Shown: in pieces, positions 30,651 through 41,181 of the stretch | Layout of the letters: each line of letters opens with the position of its first letter | Numbering within the stretch: the first letter of the stretch is position 1 | Assembly: GCA_008931825.1 (NCBI GenBank) | Contig: QXVZ01009729.1 | Coordinates: forward strand, 1 to 41,181 | Length of the DNA: 41,181 bases | From: Phallusia fumigata | Taxonomy: Eukaryota; Chordata; Ascidiacea; Phlebobranchia; Ascidiidae | Reading direction: 5' to 3' | The notes under the pieces: generated by a model | The model's input: the letters and a program-made list of their open reading frames with translations, nothing else | Databases searched by the model: none | Told to the model about the DNA's origin: nothing | Position numbers and translations under genes: made by a program

Positions 30651-33600
30651 ATGCAAATTGTCGGGTTTTTCATCCCGTTCGTTGTACATCTTGTTGGAGC
30701 AGAAACGTGGCATACTTTTCAAGGAAAGGAATATCTCATTGTTCACTCGCCAAAAGTGAATTCTTATGGAGAAGCTGAAGCTAAGTGTGCTGAAAGAAGT
30801 GCTACTATGGCAAATGTTAAAACAACAGAACTTCACAATTTCCTAGCGGAAAAAATGTTAGCTTTGACAGGTGGGTAAGTTTAGATGTGTTTGAATTTGA
30901 AAACCTGCATGTATGCTAAAAGATTTAGATATTTTTGAACTCCATTCCATTCTTATCATTTATCTACTATTTATGAACTTATAAAAGGCAGGGTATAGTT
31001 ATTTTGTATTTCGCCAATCATCATCCTGGTTTTATCCATAAGCTACAAACAATTAACCCTTAAAAAGATAGCAAAATGTGTTTAACCTATCAAAAACTTA
31101 ACACTGGGATGCGGAAAAGTTGCTTGGCTCTTTTGGCGCTTTTGTCACTAAGCACGCAAACCACATGTATTTCAAATGCGAATCAAAACTACAACGGCTC
31201 AAGTTTCTAATGTGCTTCCTGGAATATCGCACAAAAACGAAACGGCGACAAATCTATGCTGCTGTCCGGAAATGATTCACGTCATACATCTTGCTATTAC
31301 CGGTCATAGTGGTGAAACAAGATCCCCGCTCGTTTGCAACCAAATCTTTTATTTTCATCCTAGTTGATAGAAGCCCTTCCTACAATAGAACTTCAAAGTA
31401 TAAGAAGCAAAATTTCCAGTTGTCATGATTTGCAAAAATCATTGTGGTATCTTGTAGTTTAATTAATCATGTTTGTCAATTTGTCTCGTAAAAATCAACC
31501 TTATGCACAGTACGTATGAATTGGAAACATTCCTTCCTAATTTTTGAATAGTCTTCTTTCCATGGCTTAAGTGACACAATAATAATTTGAAAAATACTTT
31601 AGCGCGATTACCGGATGGTCATTGCCGTAAACCTCACCATGAAAAAAATATCAGTTTGTTCATGAAAGGAACTACAAACAGCGGTATTGTAATTTTAAGC
31701 TTTCGGGTAAAAGATTACCCCTACCGTAAGGGTTTTGAAATTACTTACATGAAAGTATTGTAAGTTTTGACCATGCATCGATGTTGCAACTCTTATTTTA
31801 CACAAGCCTTTTTGTAGCATTTTATTACTCATTCTACATCGGTGCAAGGAGGAACCAAAGAACAAACACGTTTCAATGGACAGATGGGACAAATGTCGGT
31901 GATACACAGACACAGTGGGTAGAAGGAGAACCGGACAACAGTGAAGGAAATGACGATTGTGTGATAATGGCAGGGTACCGAAAACCAGCAGTTTTGAAGT
32001 GGTTCGATATCCAGTGTTCAAGTCCTTCAAGCTTTATTTGTCAAAAAAATATTTTGAGTATGTTTAGTGTTTGAAATAACTCGTGTTTAAACAACAAAAA
32101 AATATTTTAACCTTACGTTTGTTTAACAAAGGTTAATAGGCATCCCCCGGCTAGCGTCCCACGATCGTGAGGTGGTTATTCATGGCGCACTACGTGATTT
32201 ACGATTTCATATTCTAATACATATATGAGCCAAGTTGAGCGACCTCATTGTTATTTTAACTGTAACAAAAGGCGATAGATGTCAACAGCCTTTCACAGAT
32301 TGTAACAATTAGCGTTGCTGTGCGTCATCAACGTAGCACGCCAAGTCATTAAGTTTTGACATCATTTGTAAAATGGCACACTGCGTTCAAAAGGTTGCCG
32401 ACTACTACCTTATTCGAATAGACGCTGTAAAACTTTTTATTTTTTAATTGTTAAAATAGTCTGCTAAACTTGCATCAAAGTTTTAGTACATATGGCCAAA
32501 ATAAGGATTTACAATCAACAAAGTTTGCAGACTTAGTGACAAACCGAAATATGTATAAACAACTATTGCTTATACCTCTGTCTTAGTGACCACCACAACT
32601 TCAACAACAACGTTTACAACTTCAACTACAAATACAGCTGTAAAAACTTCAGGTTCAACATTACAAACTACAAGAATGTCAAGTACATTTCCTACAACAC
32701 ACAGTCTGACAACCAAGCATCAAATAAGTGGTAAAAAATGTGCACAAATGTTGTCAGTATTTTATCAGATTTTATAACACCACTGCACAAGATCAGTCAG
32801 GAATTACAAATTCTTCATTACAGTCTGAAAGCATCTTAAGTACATTTTCAGCATAACATAATTTGATGACCAACAACTAAAACCAAGAACTAATTGTTAA
32901 ACTTCGTTGGTAAAAATGTTACTGTTTTACAATACAACAATTTGAAGTACATTAACAGAAACATCTGGTCAAACAGACAGCATTTATTACACAACTGTAC
33001 AAGATCAACCAGGTACGATAACAACGTATGTTTGTCTTTGTTTCGTCAATTTTTTTGCCACAATGGTAGTCAGTGTTTTTAAAATTGCACTTTAATTCTG
33101 ATACTATAGTAACAAAATATAAACCTTAAACTAGCTAATTCAAACTTACTTACATTACAATGCAGTTTAATTAACGGACCAAACAGACTAAGATGTTGGC
33201 AATATTCAGGTTCAAAAGTTAAAACTCTTTGTGTTGTAAGATGTTGAAAGTGGCTCCCTACTAATAGTTGTGGTTTCATCGGTCATCGGATGTGTCATTG
33301 TGGTGGCGTCTATGGTAGCAATATGTTTCATCTATCAAAGACGCCCAAGGTAACTAAGGCGGTTTGACAACGATAATCGATCGTCTGTAGAAAAAAAATT
33401 CCTGTATTTTCTTACATTGTAGATCCAAAGCGGACGCAAAAGTTAGAAAACACGAATATGTAGACATTGGTAAGAATTTTCACAAAAGAAATTGTTGGTC
33501 CTGGGCTCTGTAATTCTGCACGTTAAAAATACGCCGGAAAACTATTTTTATTGAGTGATTTGAGACGAATATCTTATGGCAAAACTTTTTTACACCAAAC

Positions 33601-33978
33601 ATGTGTGTTAATCGGTTTTCCGAATGTTTATTTGTAAAACAAGGGTGGAACTTAAATCGTTTTCTAAAATGTGACACGTTATAAATGTAATAATACCAAA
33701 TTATTTTCGTAATAATAATACACTTTTAAGATGAAGGCGAAATTGGGCCACAAATACGTTCCATCTCAAACTATGCATCAGGATACGTCAACGTTTCCAA
33801 TGATGAAATCAAAATGAATCAACTACGAAATGACAAATGTGTGCAGTTAACGACCATATCAAACAAGGCTGGAAACGACATTGCAGATCATAATTACGAA
33901 TATATTGCAAATACATATCTGACACCTTTTGGTGTAAACAGAAACAAAGCTGCGATTCCATACGAGTATGATAACTAA
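30651..33978 (+). CDS. gene F: membrane C-type lectin receptor with a divergent (type II) tyrosine tail
   Basis: Exons: 30651-30870, 31818-32057, 32587-32730, 32959-33012, 33241-33349, 33423-33469 and 33731-33978; 353 residues. Signal peptide MQIVGFFIPFVVHLVGA. First CTLD cysteine in GEAEAKCAER; exon 2 has GEPDNSEGNDDC and KWFDIQC. The stalk has a long Thr-rich exon and one TSG...YTTVQDQPG unit. A further unit at about 32,767-32,840 has lost its start and is out of phase, so it is presumably skipped. Membrane segment LLIVVVSSVIGCVIVVASMVAI. The juxtamembrane exon gives HEYVDI. The last exon is unrelated to the type I tails of B and D: NYASGYVNV, NYEYIANTYL and PYEYDN. All splice sites listed are canonical GT-AG. 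It is the cleanest intact member. Confidence 0.85.
33731..33978 (+). CDS. gene F terminal exon (type II cytoplasmic tail)
   Basis: The acceptor TTTTAAG and phase 1 entry (G|AT) fit the preceding exon. It encodes 81 residues with six tyrosines, among them YVNV (a pY-x-N context of the kind bound by Grb2-type SH2 domains) and Y-E-Y-I...Y-L. Gene C seems to carry a shortened relative. There is no methionine-initiated frame of useful length, so an ORF search alone would miss this exon. Confidence 0.8.
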
Positions 33979-35375
33979 ACTTATAAAAAAAAAGATTAAA
34001 ATGGAAAATTATCTAGTCCATACCAATGAAGTTCCAAATACAAAAACACGCCAGTTGTTGTATTACTTTGATTTAATACATCACAGACGCGCATGAAACT
34101 GGTATAATTGTAGTCCGAAAACGTATATGTTTTTAAATGTATTTAAAGTGGTAAATTGAACGTCGCTGTTTGCAACAATGCATGTTTGTTGCTCAAATTT
34201 TTTATGGCAGAGCAATAAAAAGCTGCATTTGTATTGTCTACCATGGGAACTTGTATAGTACTGACAGAAAGGAAAGTTTTTAAAGCATAAACCGGTCGTG
34301 TGGCGAATTAAAAAAGTCAATTATTAACTGGTTTGGCGTTCTTTCGAATTTAAATTGCAAAGATATCGCGATACTTGGAATCACCAAAAGTAGGTTTAAA
34401 AACCAAAAATCCTCGAGACTCTGGCTTTCGATTATAAGAAGCTCGGTGCAAAAAATGAAAATTCCTTTTTGAGACTAACCTTGTTTGCATTAGATAAAGT
34501 TTTTACCATATATGTTTATTTTTAACTTTAACAGAAAAGCATTTTCAAAAATTGCATAGTTGCCCGTTTGCAAAAAATCTTTTGTTTTTCCAACGCATGA
34601 TTAATAACAAGCGTCTCCGAAGTGCATATTATGTCGATATCAGATGAAATTAGAAACTTAACAAATCAGGCAATATTAACTTCCGGTGTTCATCAGCATT
34701 GATGTGCAGTGGAGTGGGTAGAAAAGCAAAATCAAAATCAGACTGTCTAATCAAGTTAGGATTACCCAGAAGAATTAGGAGCGTTTAACAATGTTTTTAT
34801 GTATTTTTGTGCCGAAAATATGAGAGCATTTCAAGCAATAAATTTGTGCCAATTTCTCATGTTAAGTCTTCATTGAAAACTTGAATTAGGTTTCCATTTT
34901 TTGTTTGTTTTTCTAATAACTTATGCTTCTTTTTGTGTCATTGTGTAAAAATGTTACCAATATTGGGATGCTTGTATATTTTAAAAATAGCAAACACAAT
35001 GTCACAGGCAGCAACTAAAAGACAACGCATGCTTTCGTCGATGTATTTCTAAAGCATGAATCAGGGTGCAAACTGAATCGTGACGTCAAATCTCTTGTGC
35101 AATCCTATCGTGAATTCTATTGTATCTTGTACGCAGAGTTGGTGAGACTATTTCCATTTCTCTCAGGTAAGTAATGTTGATGAAGATTAGTTACCTGTGT
35201 GCGTACATAGAAACGGGTATACAATAATGTGGTATGTCAGCGTTTTCTTAGATCTAGTTGCATTTAAGCAGGAACTGTTCACATTCGGTTAAGTTGTATA
35301 ACACTGCTTCGAAAAGTCGTTTAATAGAATTTTATTGCAACCATTGTTTTAGTTGTGAAAGTGGTTAAAGGCAAA
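33979..35375 (+). other. F-G intergenic region
   Basis: Only the nearer half resembles the other spacers. The proximal block is at 35,028-35,140. The distal TGACGTCA module found before A, B, D, F and H was not seen. No gene is supported at 34,000-34,980. Confidence 0.4.
35028..35140 (+). promoter_or_regulatory. proximal upstream block of gene G
   Basis: This is the family block with CGTGACGTCAAATCTC, ending about 236 bp before the ATG. It is nearly the same as the block of A. Confidence 0.4.
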
Positions 35376-38300
35376 ATGAAAATTGCCGGGTTGATCATCC
35401 TGTCCATTGTGCAACTTCTTAGGGCGGAAACGTGGCTTACTTTTCAAGGAAAGGAATATCTCATTGTTCACTCGCCACAAGTGAATTCGTATGGAGAAGC
35501 TGAAGCTAAGTGTGCTGAAAGAAGTGCTACTATGGCAAATGTTAAAACAAGAGAACTTCACAATTTCCTAGCGGAAAAAATTAGAGCTTTGACAGGTTGG
35601 TCGATTTAGAATTAAAAAACTTATTTATAATGATTTAGACAATCCTGAACCCCGTTCTTCTTATTTGTCTGCTTTTTTCAATAGTCTTAAAGCCTGGGTA
35701 AAACTACTTGATTTAATTCGCGAACCACTATTTGGGTTTAATCCACGCAAAACGCCCGTATTAAAAATGCGATTCAAAACTACAACGGTTCAAGTTTCTG
35801 TTGTGCTTCCTGTCACATCGTACAAAACAAAACGGCGACAAATCTATGCTTCCGTCCGGCATTAATTCACGTTATACGTCTTGTTAATACCGGTTTGACA
35901 AAACGTTAGTTTAGGAATAAGTTTTCCTACACACTAAATTCGCAACACCAATATAAAGGCGCTACACAAAGCGGTTACGTTTTGTTGAACGCGTGTATTT
36001 TGCGTTTTTGGTCGTATGGGTGAAATAATATCGCCTCCCCTTTGCCACCAAATCTTTTGTTTTTATCCAAGTTGATGTAAGTCCTTTCTGCTTAAGAACT
36101 TCAATATATAAGAAATAAAAAATCCTGCTGTCATGATTTGCCTCAACTTGTAATTTCATAGATCTTGTTTGTCACTTTGCATCATAAAATATCGACCTAG
36201 GGTACGTAGATGATTTAGAAACATTCGTACCTTTAAATGGCCATTTTTGCGTGGTTTAGGTAACACAAAAATAAATCAAAATATGCATTAGCACCGTCTC
36301 CAGATGATCATTGCCATCAAATTTACCATGCTTTTTTCAAAAATTTTCAACTTAAAAGGATTTCAAACAAACTTTCGCAACATTTGGTTTTTGTAAGGAT
36401 TTTATAATTACTTACAAAAAGAATTGTAAGTTTTCACTTGGCATCGTTGTTGGAACTCTTTTATTTCGCATAAACCTTTTTGTAGCATTTCATTACTCAT
36501 TCTACATCGGTTCAAGGAGGAACCAAACAACAAACACGTTTCAATGGACAGATGGAACAAATGTTAATCTCACACAGCCACAGTGGGGAGATGGAGAACC
36601 GGATAACAGCGAAGGAAATGACGACTGTGTGATAATGGGAGGGTACCGAAAACCAGCAGTTTTTAAGTGGTTCGATACCCAGTGTTCAAGTCCATCAAGC
36701 TTCATTTGTCAAAAAGTTATTTTGAGTATGTTAAGTATTTGACATAAATCGTGTTTAAACAACAAAACAATACTTACCTGGCAGTTGTTAAACAAAGGTC
36801 AGTACGCAACGTGCCACAATCGCGAGGTGATTATTCATGACACACTAAGTGATTTACGAGTTCAAATTCTAGTTATTTACGAGTTTATATTATTTTATCG
36901 CTAAGCGTGGTGCAACTGTAACAAACGGCGATAAAGTGCATGCGTATGTGAAGCAGCCTTTCACAGATTGTGATAATTAGCCTTGCAATGACGTCATCAA
37001 CGTGGCACGCGGAGTCATTAACATTTTTGACATAAATTGTAAAATGAGACACTGCGTTCTAAAGGTTGCCGACCACTGCCTTACTCGAATAGACGCCGTC
37101 AAACTTTTTAGTAGATATTTGCTAAAAAGGGGAATTAACAATTAACAATGTTTACGGATCCGGTGACAAGCCGAAATATGTGCTAACAACCATCTTGTCT
37201 TAGTGACCACCACAACTTCAACAACAACGACTACAATTTCAACTATATCTGTAACAACTTCAAGTTCAACATTACAAACTACAAGAACGTCAAGCACGTT
37301 TCCCACTACGCACAGTCTGACAACCAAGCATCATTTAAGTGGTAAAGTAATGTGCATAAATGTTGTCAGATTTATAACATTAAATTTTATTATAATTCAA
37401 CAGAAACATCTGGATTTATAGCCAGAATTTATAACACCACTGTACAAGTTCAACCAGGAATGACAAGTTCCATATCACAGACAGCAAACCTGTTTACAGC
37501 TAGAATTTATAACACCACTGTACAAGATCGAGCAGGTATGACAAGTTCTTTGTTAAGAACGTTTCCCTTATCTCATAACCTGATGATCACATATTTCAAA
37601 TTTTATACGATAAATGTTAGTTTCACATATGACCGTTTGATTTGTATTAACAGAAACATCTGGATTTTCAGACAGCACCTTTAACACCACTGCACAAGAT
37701 CAACCAGGTACGAAAAGTTTATCGTTGCAGTTATGTGTTTTTATCCATTTTGCACTATCCGACATTTAATAACCGTTTCGTCGCGAAAATTTGTTCAAAG
37801 ATGATAGCCAAATAACCCTTTACTGGGTATAATGAAACAAAACCTGCAATAGCACAACACACCTCACAATGTCAGCAGTAGTCCAAAACGAAAGGCCTTT
37901 CACAAAGCGAAATAAACTAAAAAATCTAAAATACACTTAATATTTTACTCAATATTTCGAGTGTTAACCTCTACAGAGAAAAGGTTTACTGTGGACTTTT
38001 AAAACCGCATGCCGACCAGTGCCATTTAAACAATGACAAGACAGGTGATGAGTACACAGTAGTCGTGGGAAATCGTAATTTTTGCATTATCGTCGTATAA
38101 ATACGCGTCATTGTACAGATGGTTTCATCAACGCATTTAAATTGGAAACCGCTCTTACACAAACAACCTAAGAAAAACTAGATAGAGTTCGGCAAATCAA
38201 TGGGTTTAAACGTCAACATAATGCATAAATTTGGTTTGGATTAACGGTAAAATAGTGAAATAGCAACAATGCAACTAAGCAATAAATGAACTACTACTCG

Positions 38301-38756
38301 TCAGTGGTGCAAGCAAACTACGAGAAACTTTAAACGAGAAACGTTTCCCAAAATGCGTGTTTTTTAACAAAAAAATGCGTGATAAAACCCATCAAGTTAT
38401 TTCCAATCACAATTTATCACAAACAGAAAACGCTCATGTGAGGAATGAAAATGATTCTAACAAGACAGAAGATCAACAAGAAAACGCCTATGGCTCTGTC
38501 TACAACGAAGCTTACAGTGGCATTCCAAACCCGATGAGAGAAGCAATGTATTCTTTCGCAAATATTGACAAGTTTCCTGTAGAGTGCGAAAAGAATCGGT
38601 AACAAACAAGGATAACATGCCAAACAACCATGGAATGTACATTATGACTGTCAGGAATGAAGCAGAAACCCTGCAGGAAAACAAGAACCTCCAGTCCAAC
38701 GTTAGTGAAAGTTCGGGAGATGTGTACGCTGTCGTGGATAAAAAGGACAAGAAATA
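35376..38756 (+). CDS. gene G: C-type lectin-like protein lacking its membrane exon, tail frameshifted
   Basis: Exons: 35376-35595, 36486-36725, 37204-37341, 37404-37535 and 37654-37707. Signal peptide MKIAGLIILSIVQLLRA; CTLD with GEPDNSEGNDDC and KWFDTQC and an extra NLT glycosylation site; Thr-rich stalk; then three TSGF/ARIYNTTVQ-like units, two of them fused in one exon. Compared with A, the segment carrying the membrane and juxtamembrane exons (about 7,590-8,000 in A) is missing near 38,315-38,340. The tail remnant at 38,375-38,756 has no acceptor AG at the homologous place, and a one-base deletion near 38,595 gives TAA at once. If the last intron is retained, the frame ends at TAA 37767-37769, giving about 281 residues with signal peptide and no membrane span. 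The gene is thus either a secreted lectin or a pseudogene. Confidence 0.7.
38375..38756 (+). pseudogene. gene G orphan tail exon
   Basis: Carries AYGSVYNEAYSGI and, after the frameshift, DVYAVVDKKDKK, so it is a type I tail. It lacks the acceptor, as gene A does, which places that loss before the A/G duplication. Confidence 0.7.
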
Positions 38757-39332
38757 ATACTTGCATGGAGTAACAAAACGCTCAATCCAAAACCTTTAGA
38801 AAACCCTAACGGACAACGTCAGTGCAAAAACGCCACTGCCTACAAATTTTGCATTGAAAAAAACGTATTTAATGCTCCACATACATTTCAAGAAAATTGG
38901 CAGGAGCTGTTGAAGACCTTGGACAATGTTGAAAGTTGGCATGCCGAGTGACCCGTCCTTTTAACCCCTTGGAGTCCACCATGTGCAATTCTTACGTGTG
39001 TTGTAAAATGTGGCGTTTGGCTATTTTGCATTGGACACAACGTATTTACTGCTTCACCCAGGCAAATAGGCAATATTGCACGTGGGGTCACATTCTTCAT
39101 TTTCTCCCACGTATTTTATATTCGCTTGCTTTACGAATTCCTACGTCATGTATTTATTACATGGACTCGTACGCGAATCGCTCAGTAACCTATTCACTAT
39201 GGTTAGCGGTGTTAAAAACTTGACTCATGCTCTTTCTGTGTTGTACAGTCATCAGTAACTACGCAGTGCTTTGTCATAGACGGAAACTGATATGACAATA
39301 TATGTTTTCGATGTTGAAAGTTTACTTGTCGT

Positions 39333-39420
39333 GTATCCCGCCCTTTTTACCCCCTCGTGTCTACCATGTGCAATTTATGACGTGGCGTTTTGTTCGTTGA
39401 CAAACTGTGATGATTTCTAT
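39333..39420 (+). repeat. downstream repeat, twinned after A and G
   Basis: Motif gacccgtccttttaacccc followed by accatgtgcaattt and acgtggcgtttt. Copies: 8,596, 9,034, 18,957, 38,942 and 39,333, with shorter forms at 14,675 and 24,115. A and G each have two copies about 400 bases apart; B, C and D have one. It always lies downstream of a lectin gene, so it travels with the gene unit rather than being scattered. Confidence 0.55.
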
Positions 39421-39934
39421 GGTTGGACAGGCAAATCTCGAAATTGATCAGAGTGGCAGATGTTAATGTGTGTGTGTAAGTTTGCATCAAGGTATTTTAA
39501 ACTTTTTAGATTCAAGACACTTCCTGTAACGCAGTTGCGTTCCACATAATGAAGGTATTAACTACGTTAGGTAGAAGCTAAACAATTTAAGTGTAGTAAA
39601 AAGGATCCCATCAAAACAGGAAACAGTATCAAATTCGTTCCAAACAGTAACGCCTTCATATATCGGGGCTGAAACTGAATGTCATCCTTCGATCAATATA
39701 TGGCTATAGGCGACCTGCATTTCAGTGGGTAAAATAACATTGAAAAAAAACACAGCTAAAATAAACGGCTCCATTCGAAAAATGTGACCAGTATTCAACA
39801 CCAACCGAATGGTAATTTTAACTTGTCCCTGAGGCTTTTGGGATTAGTTTCGGGACGATACCGCAAGTTTATCTGTTTTGGTATGCACAGAAATAAAAAT
39901 TTTTTTAGTTGAACAAGTTGTACTTACAGACTGT

Positions 39935-40100
39935 ATCATGAAGGCCTGAATTGCTTGTTGCGCTGGCAGCTGGTTAGTAGCAATGCAGCACTCTGTAAAT
40001 TGATTTCTAACACCACTTCCCCCAGGCAGGACACGCTTTGACGTCATGTCGTAACGCACAAAATTTGCAAGCTCGGGGCGCCGTTAATTGATTGCCACAC
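39935..40100 (+). repeat. distal upstream module with TGACGTCA palindrome (five copies)
   Basis: The copy quoted here has equivalents at about 2,855-2,990, 9,885-10,015, 19,590-19,745 and 29,100-29,275. The core reads cccccaggcaggacacgctttgacgtcatg, broadly conserved, followed by ggcgccgttaattgattgcc. The palindrome TGACGTCA is the consensus CREB/ATF site. It precedes A, B, D, F and H but was not found before C or G. Confidence 0.6.
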
Positions 40101-40969
40101 AAAGCATACAAGTTTATTCGCAATCTTTTTAAAGAGTTATATTTACTTCCCGAAGCAACTCTTGGTCGCACCTCATTCCAATCACAGCCTAATTCCCTAT
40201 TAACTAGTCACAAGGTTCACAATAGCCACAACTTTAGTTTAAGTTTAATTTTTCACCTGCATGTAAAAAGGATTTCTAGAAAAAAACCTGTATCGCTCGG
40301 TAGTGGTAGTTACAAAATAATTCTTCGCATGCTATAATCACTATTGTTCTTTGCTTCAAAAGTCGAGTAGATGGTTTGATCCTTTCATCCAACACGAGAA
40401 ACAATCTTGACGCTTAACTTTTGCAATGCTTCCATTCGAAACAAACTCTGTCGAATAAAATGAAAATTCCTAATAAACTTTACCCAGCTTTGAGATACAT
40501 TGGAACCCGGGGACAACCGTTCTATTAACATAAACCCTACCAAGACGCGACACTCTGTTATGTACGTCAGGTGACGTCACAACGCAAGGGCGACACCTAA
40601 CGAGCAAGATACAAACATCAATTAGGTGATTCGCAGTTTAGTGGGTGCAAAGGCAAAACGATGGATCATAGTGAACTCAGTGTAACAATATGAAGGTGGC
40701 ATTTAATAATGATTTTATGTTCGCATGTGCTTTAGTGTCTAAAATAAAGGAGCATTACAAGCAATTGTGCGCCACAAGGTAAACAGATCAACGCATTTTG
40801 CCGAATATAGTTTTCATCAAAATGGGTTTCCAATTTTTGTTTGTCTTTTCCAACCATTTTGTATCAGTGTGCGAAAATGATGCCAACTATTGGGATGCTA
40901 ATATAAAAAATAAATAAAAACAATTAGTACATAGGCATTATCACAGACAGCAACTGAGAAGACAACACA

Positions 40970-41075
40970 TGCTTTCGTGGATGTATCTGTAAAGCATGAA
41001 TCAGCGTGAAGCGGCGTCAACTCTCTTGTGCAATCTTATTGTGAAGTCTATTGTATCTTGTACGCAGAGTTGGTG
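40970..41075 (+). promoter_or_regulatory. proximal upstream block of predicted gene H
   Basis: This is the family block, almost identical to that of B at 10,915-11,025, including the reduced GCGTCAAC site. It implies that another plus-strand lectin gene starts just outside the window. Confidence 0.45.
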
Positions 41076-41181
41076 AGACGAAAACAATTTCGCTGAGACA
41101 AGTAATGTTAATAAAGACTAGTTATGTGTGTGGGTACGTGCCAACAACGAACATACAATAGTGTAACATGTCAGAATTTAC

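Larger units (their letters stand above)
38757..41181 (+). other. G downstream flank and 5' flank of a further gene (H) beyond the window
   Basis: Close copy of 8,404-11,121. It holds the downstream repeat twice (about 38,942 and 39,333), the distal module (39,935-40,100), a TGACGTCA near 40,571 and the proximal block (40,970-41,075). By alignment with B, an ATG is expected about 116 bases past the right edge. Confidence 0.7.

Noticed and set aside
32760..32845. An additional stalk exon in gene F
   Set aside because: The homologous start is lost, and entry at the remaining AG gives an early stop in phase 1. It was treated as a dead exon.

Overview
The window is metazoan nuclear DNA. It is AT-rich, and its genes are built from short exons with GT-AG introns of about 75 to 1,300 bases. 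The proteins are animal-type receptors: signal peptide, C-type lectin-like domain (CTLD), Thr-rich mucin-like stalk, one membrane span and a Tyr-rich cytoplasmic tail. Compact introns, AT richness and decayed Ty3/gypsy fragments fit an invertebrate deuterostome. A tunicate of the Ciona type is my best guess, but the sequence alone does not prove it. No bacterial-type gene, rRNA, tRNA or CRISPR array was seen.

Almost everything belongs to one tandem family of CTLD receptors, labelled here in order. E' is a minus-strand relic (about 1143-1780). A is + and damaged (4229-8403). B is + and has a duplicated CTLD exon (11237-14285). C is + (16060-18508). D is + (20866-23723). E is a minus-strand relic (25649-27919). 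F is + (30651-33978). G is + and lacks a membrane exon (35376-38756). H is represented only by its 5' flank, which runs off the right edge (39300-41181). The common plan is: exon 1 with signal peptide and first CTLD cysteine; exon 2 with the rest of the CTLD; one to three Ser/Thr-rich stalk exons; a membrane exon; a 47-base juxtamembrane exon; and a final tail exon. All introns are phase 1, except that the membrane exon ends in phase 2. The CTLD and stalk exons are therefore symmetrical and can be skipped or duplicated without breaking the frame.

The locus is a birth-and-death array. E' + gypsy fragment + A + flank of B is a diverged copy of E + gypsy fragment + F/G + flank of H. The period is about 24 kb at the left ends and about 30 kb further right. 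A looks like an F/G chimera: its upstream flank matches F, and its stalk, tail and downstream flank match G. Genes A, B, D, F and G share a proximal upstream block ending about 200-240 bp before the ATG, and a more distal block with TGACGTCA palindromes recurs before A, B, D, F and H.

The CTLDs resemble mannose-type domains (EPN in B, C and D; EPD in A, F and G), but the usual WND motif is WLD, WFD or WMD. Between the GNEDC-like motif and W-x-D lies a short segment that differs strongly between paralogs. The tails fall into two unrelated types, both Tyr-rich. Together this suggests a diversifying family of innate recognition receptors that signal through phosphotyrosine, with several members converted to truncated, possibly secreted or re-spliced forms. 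Function and expression are inferred.
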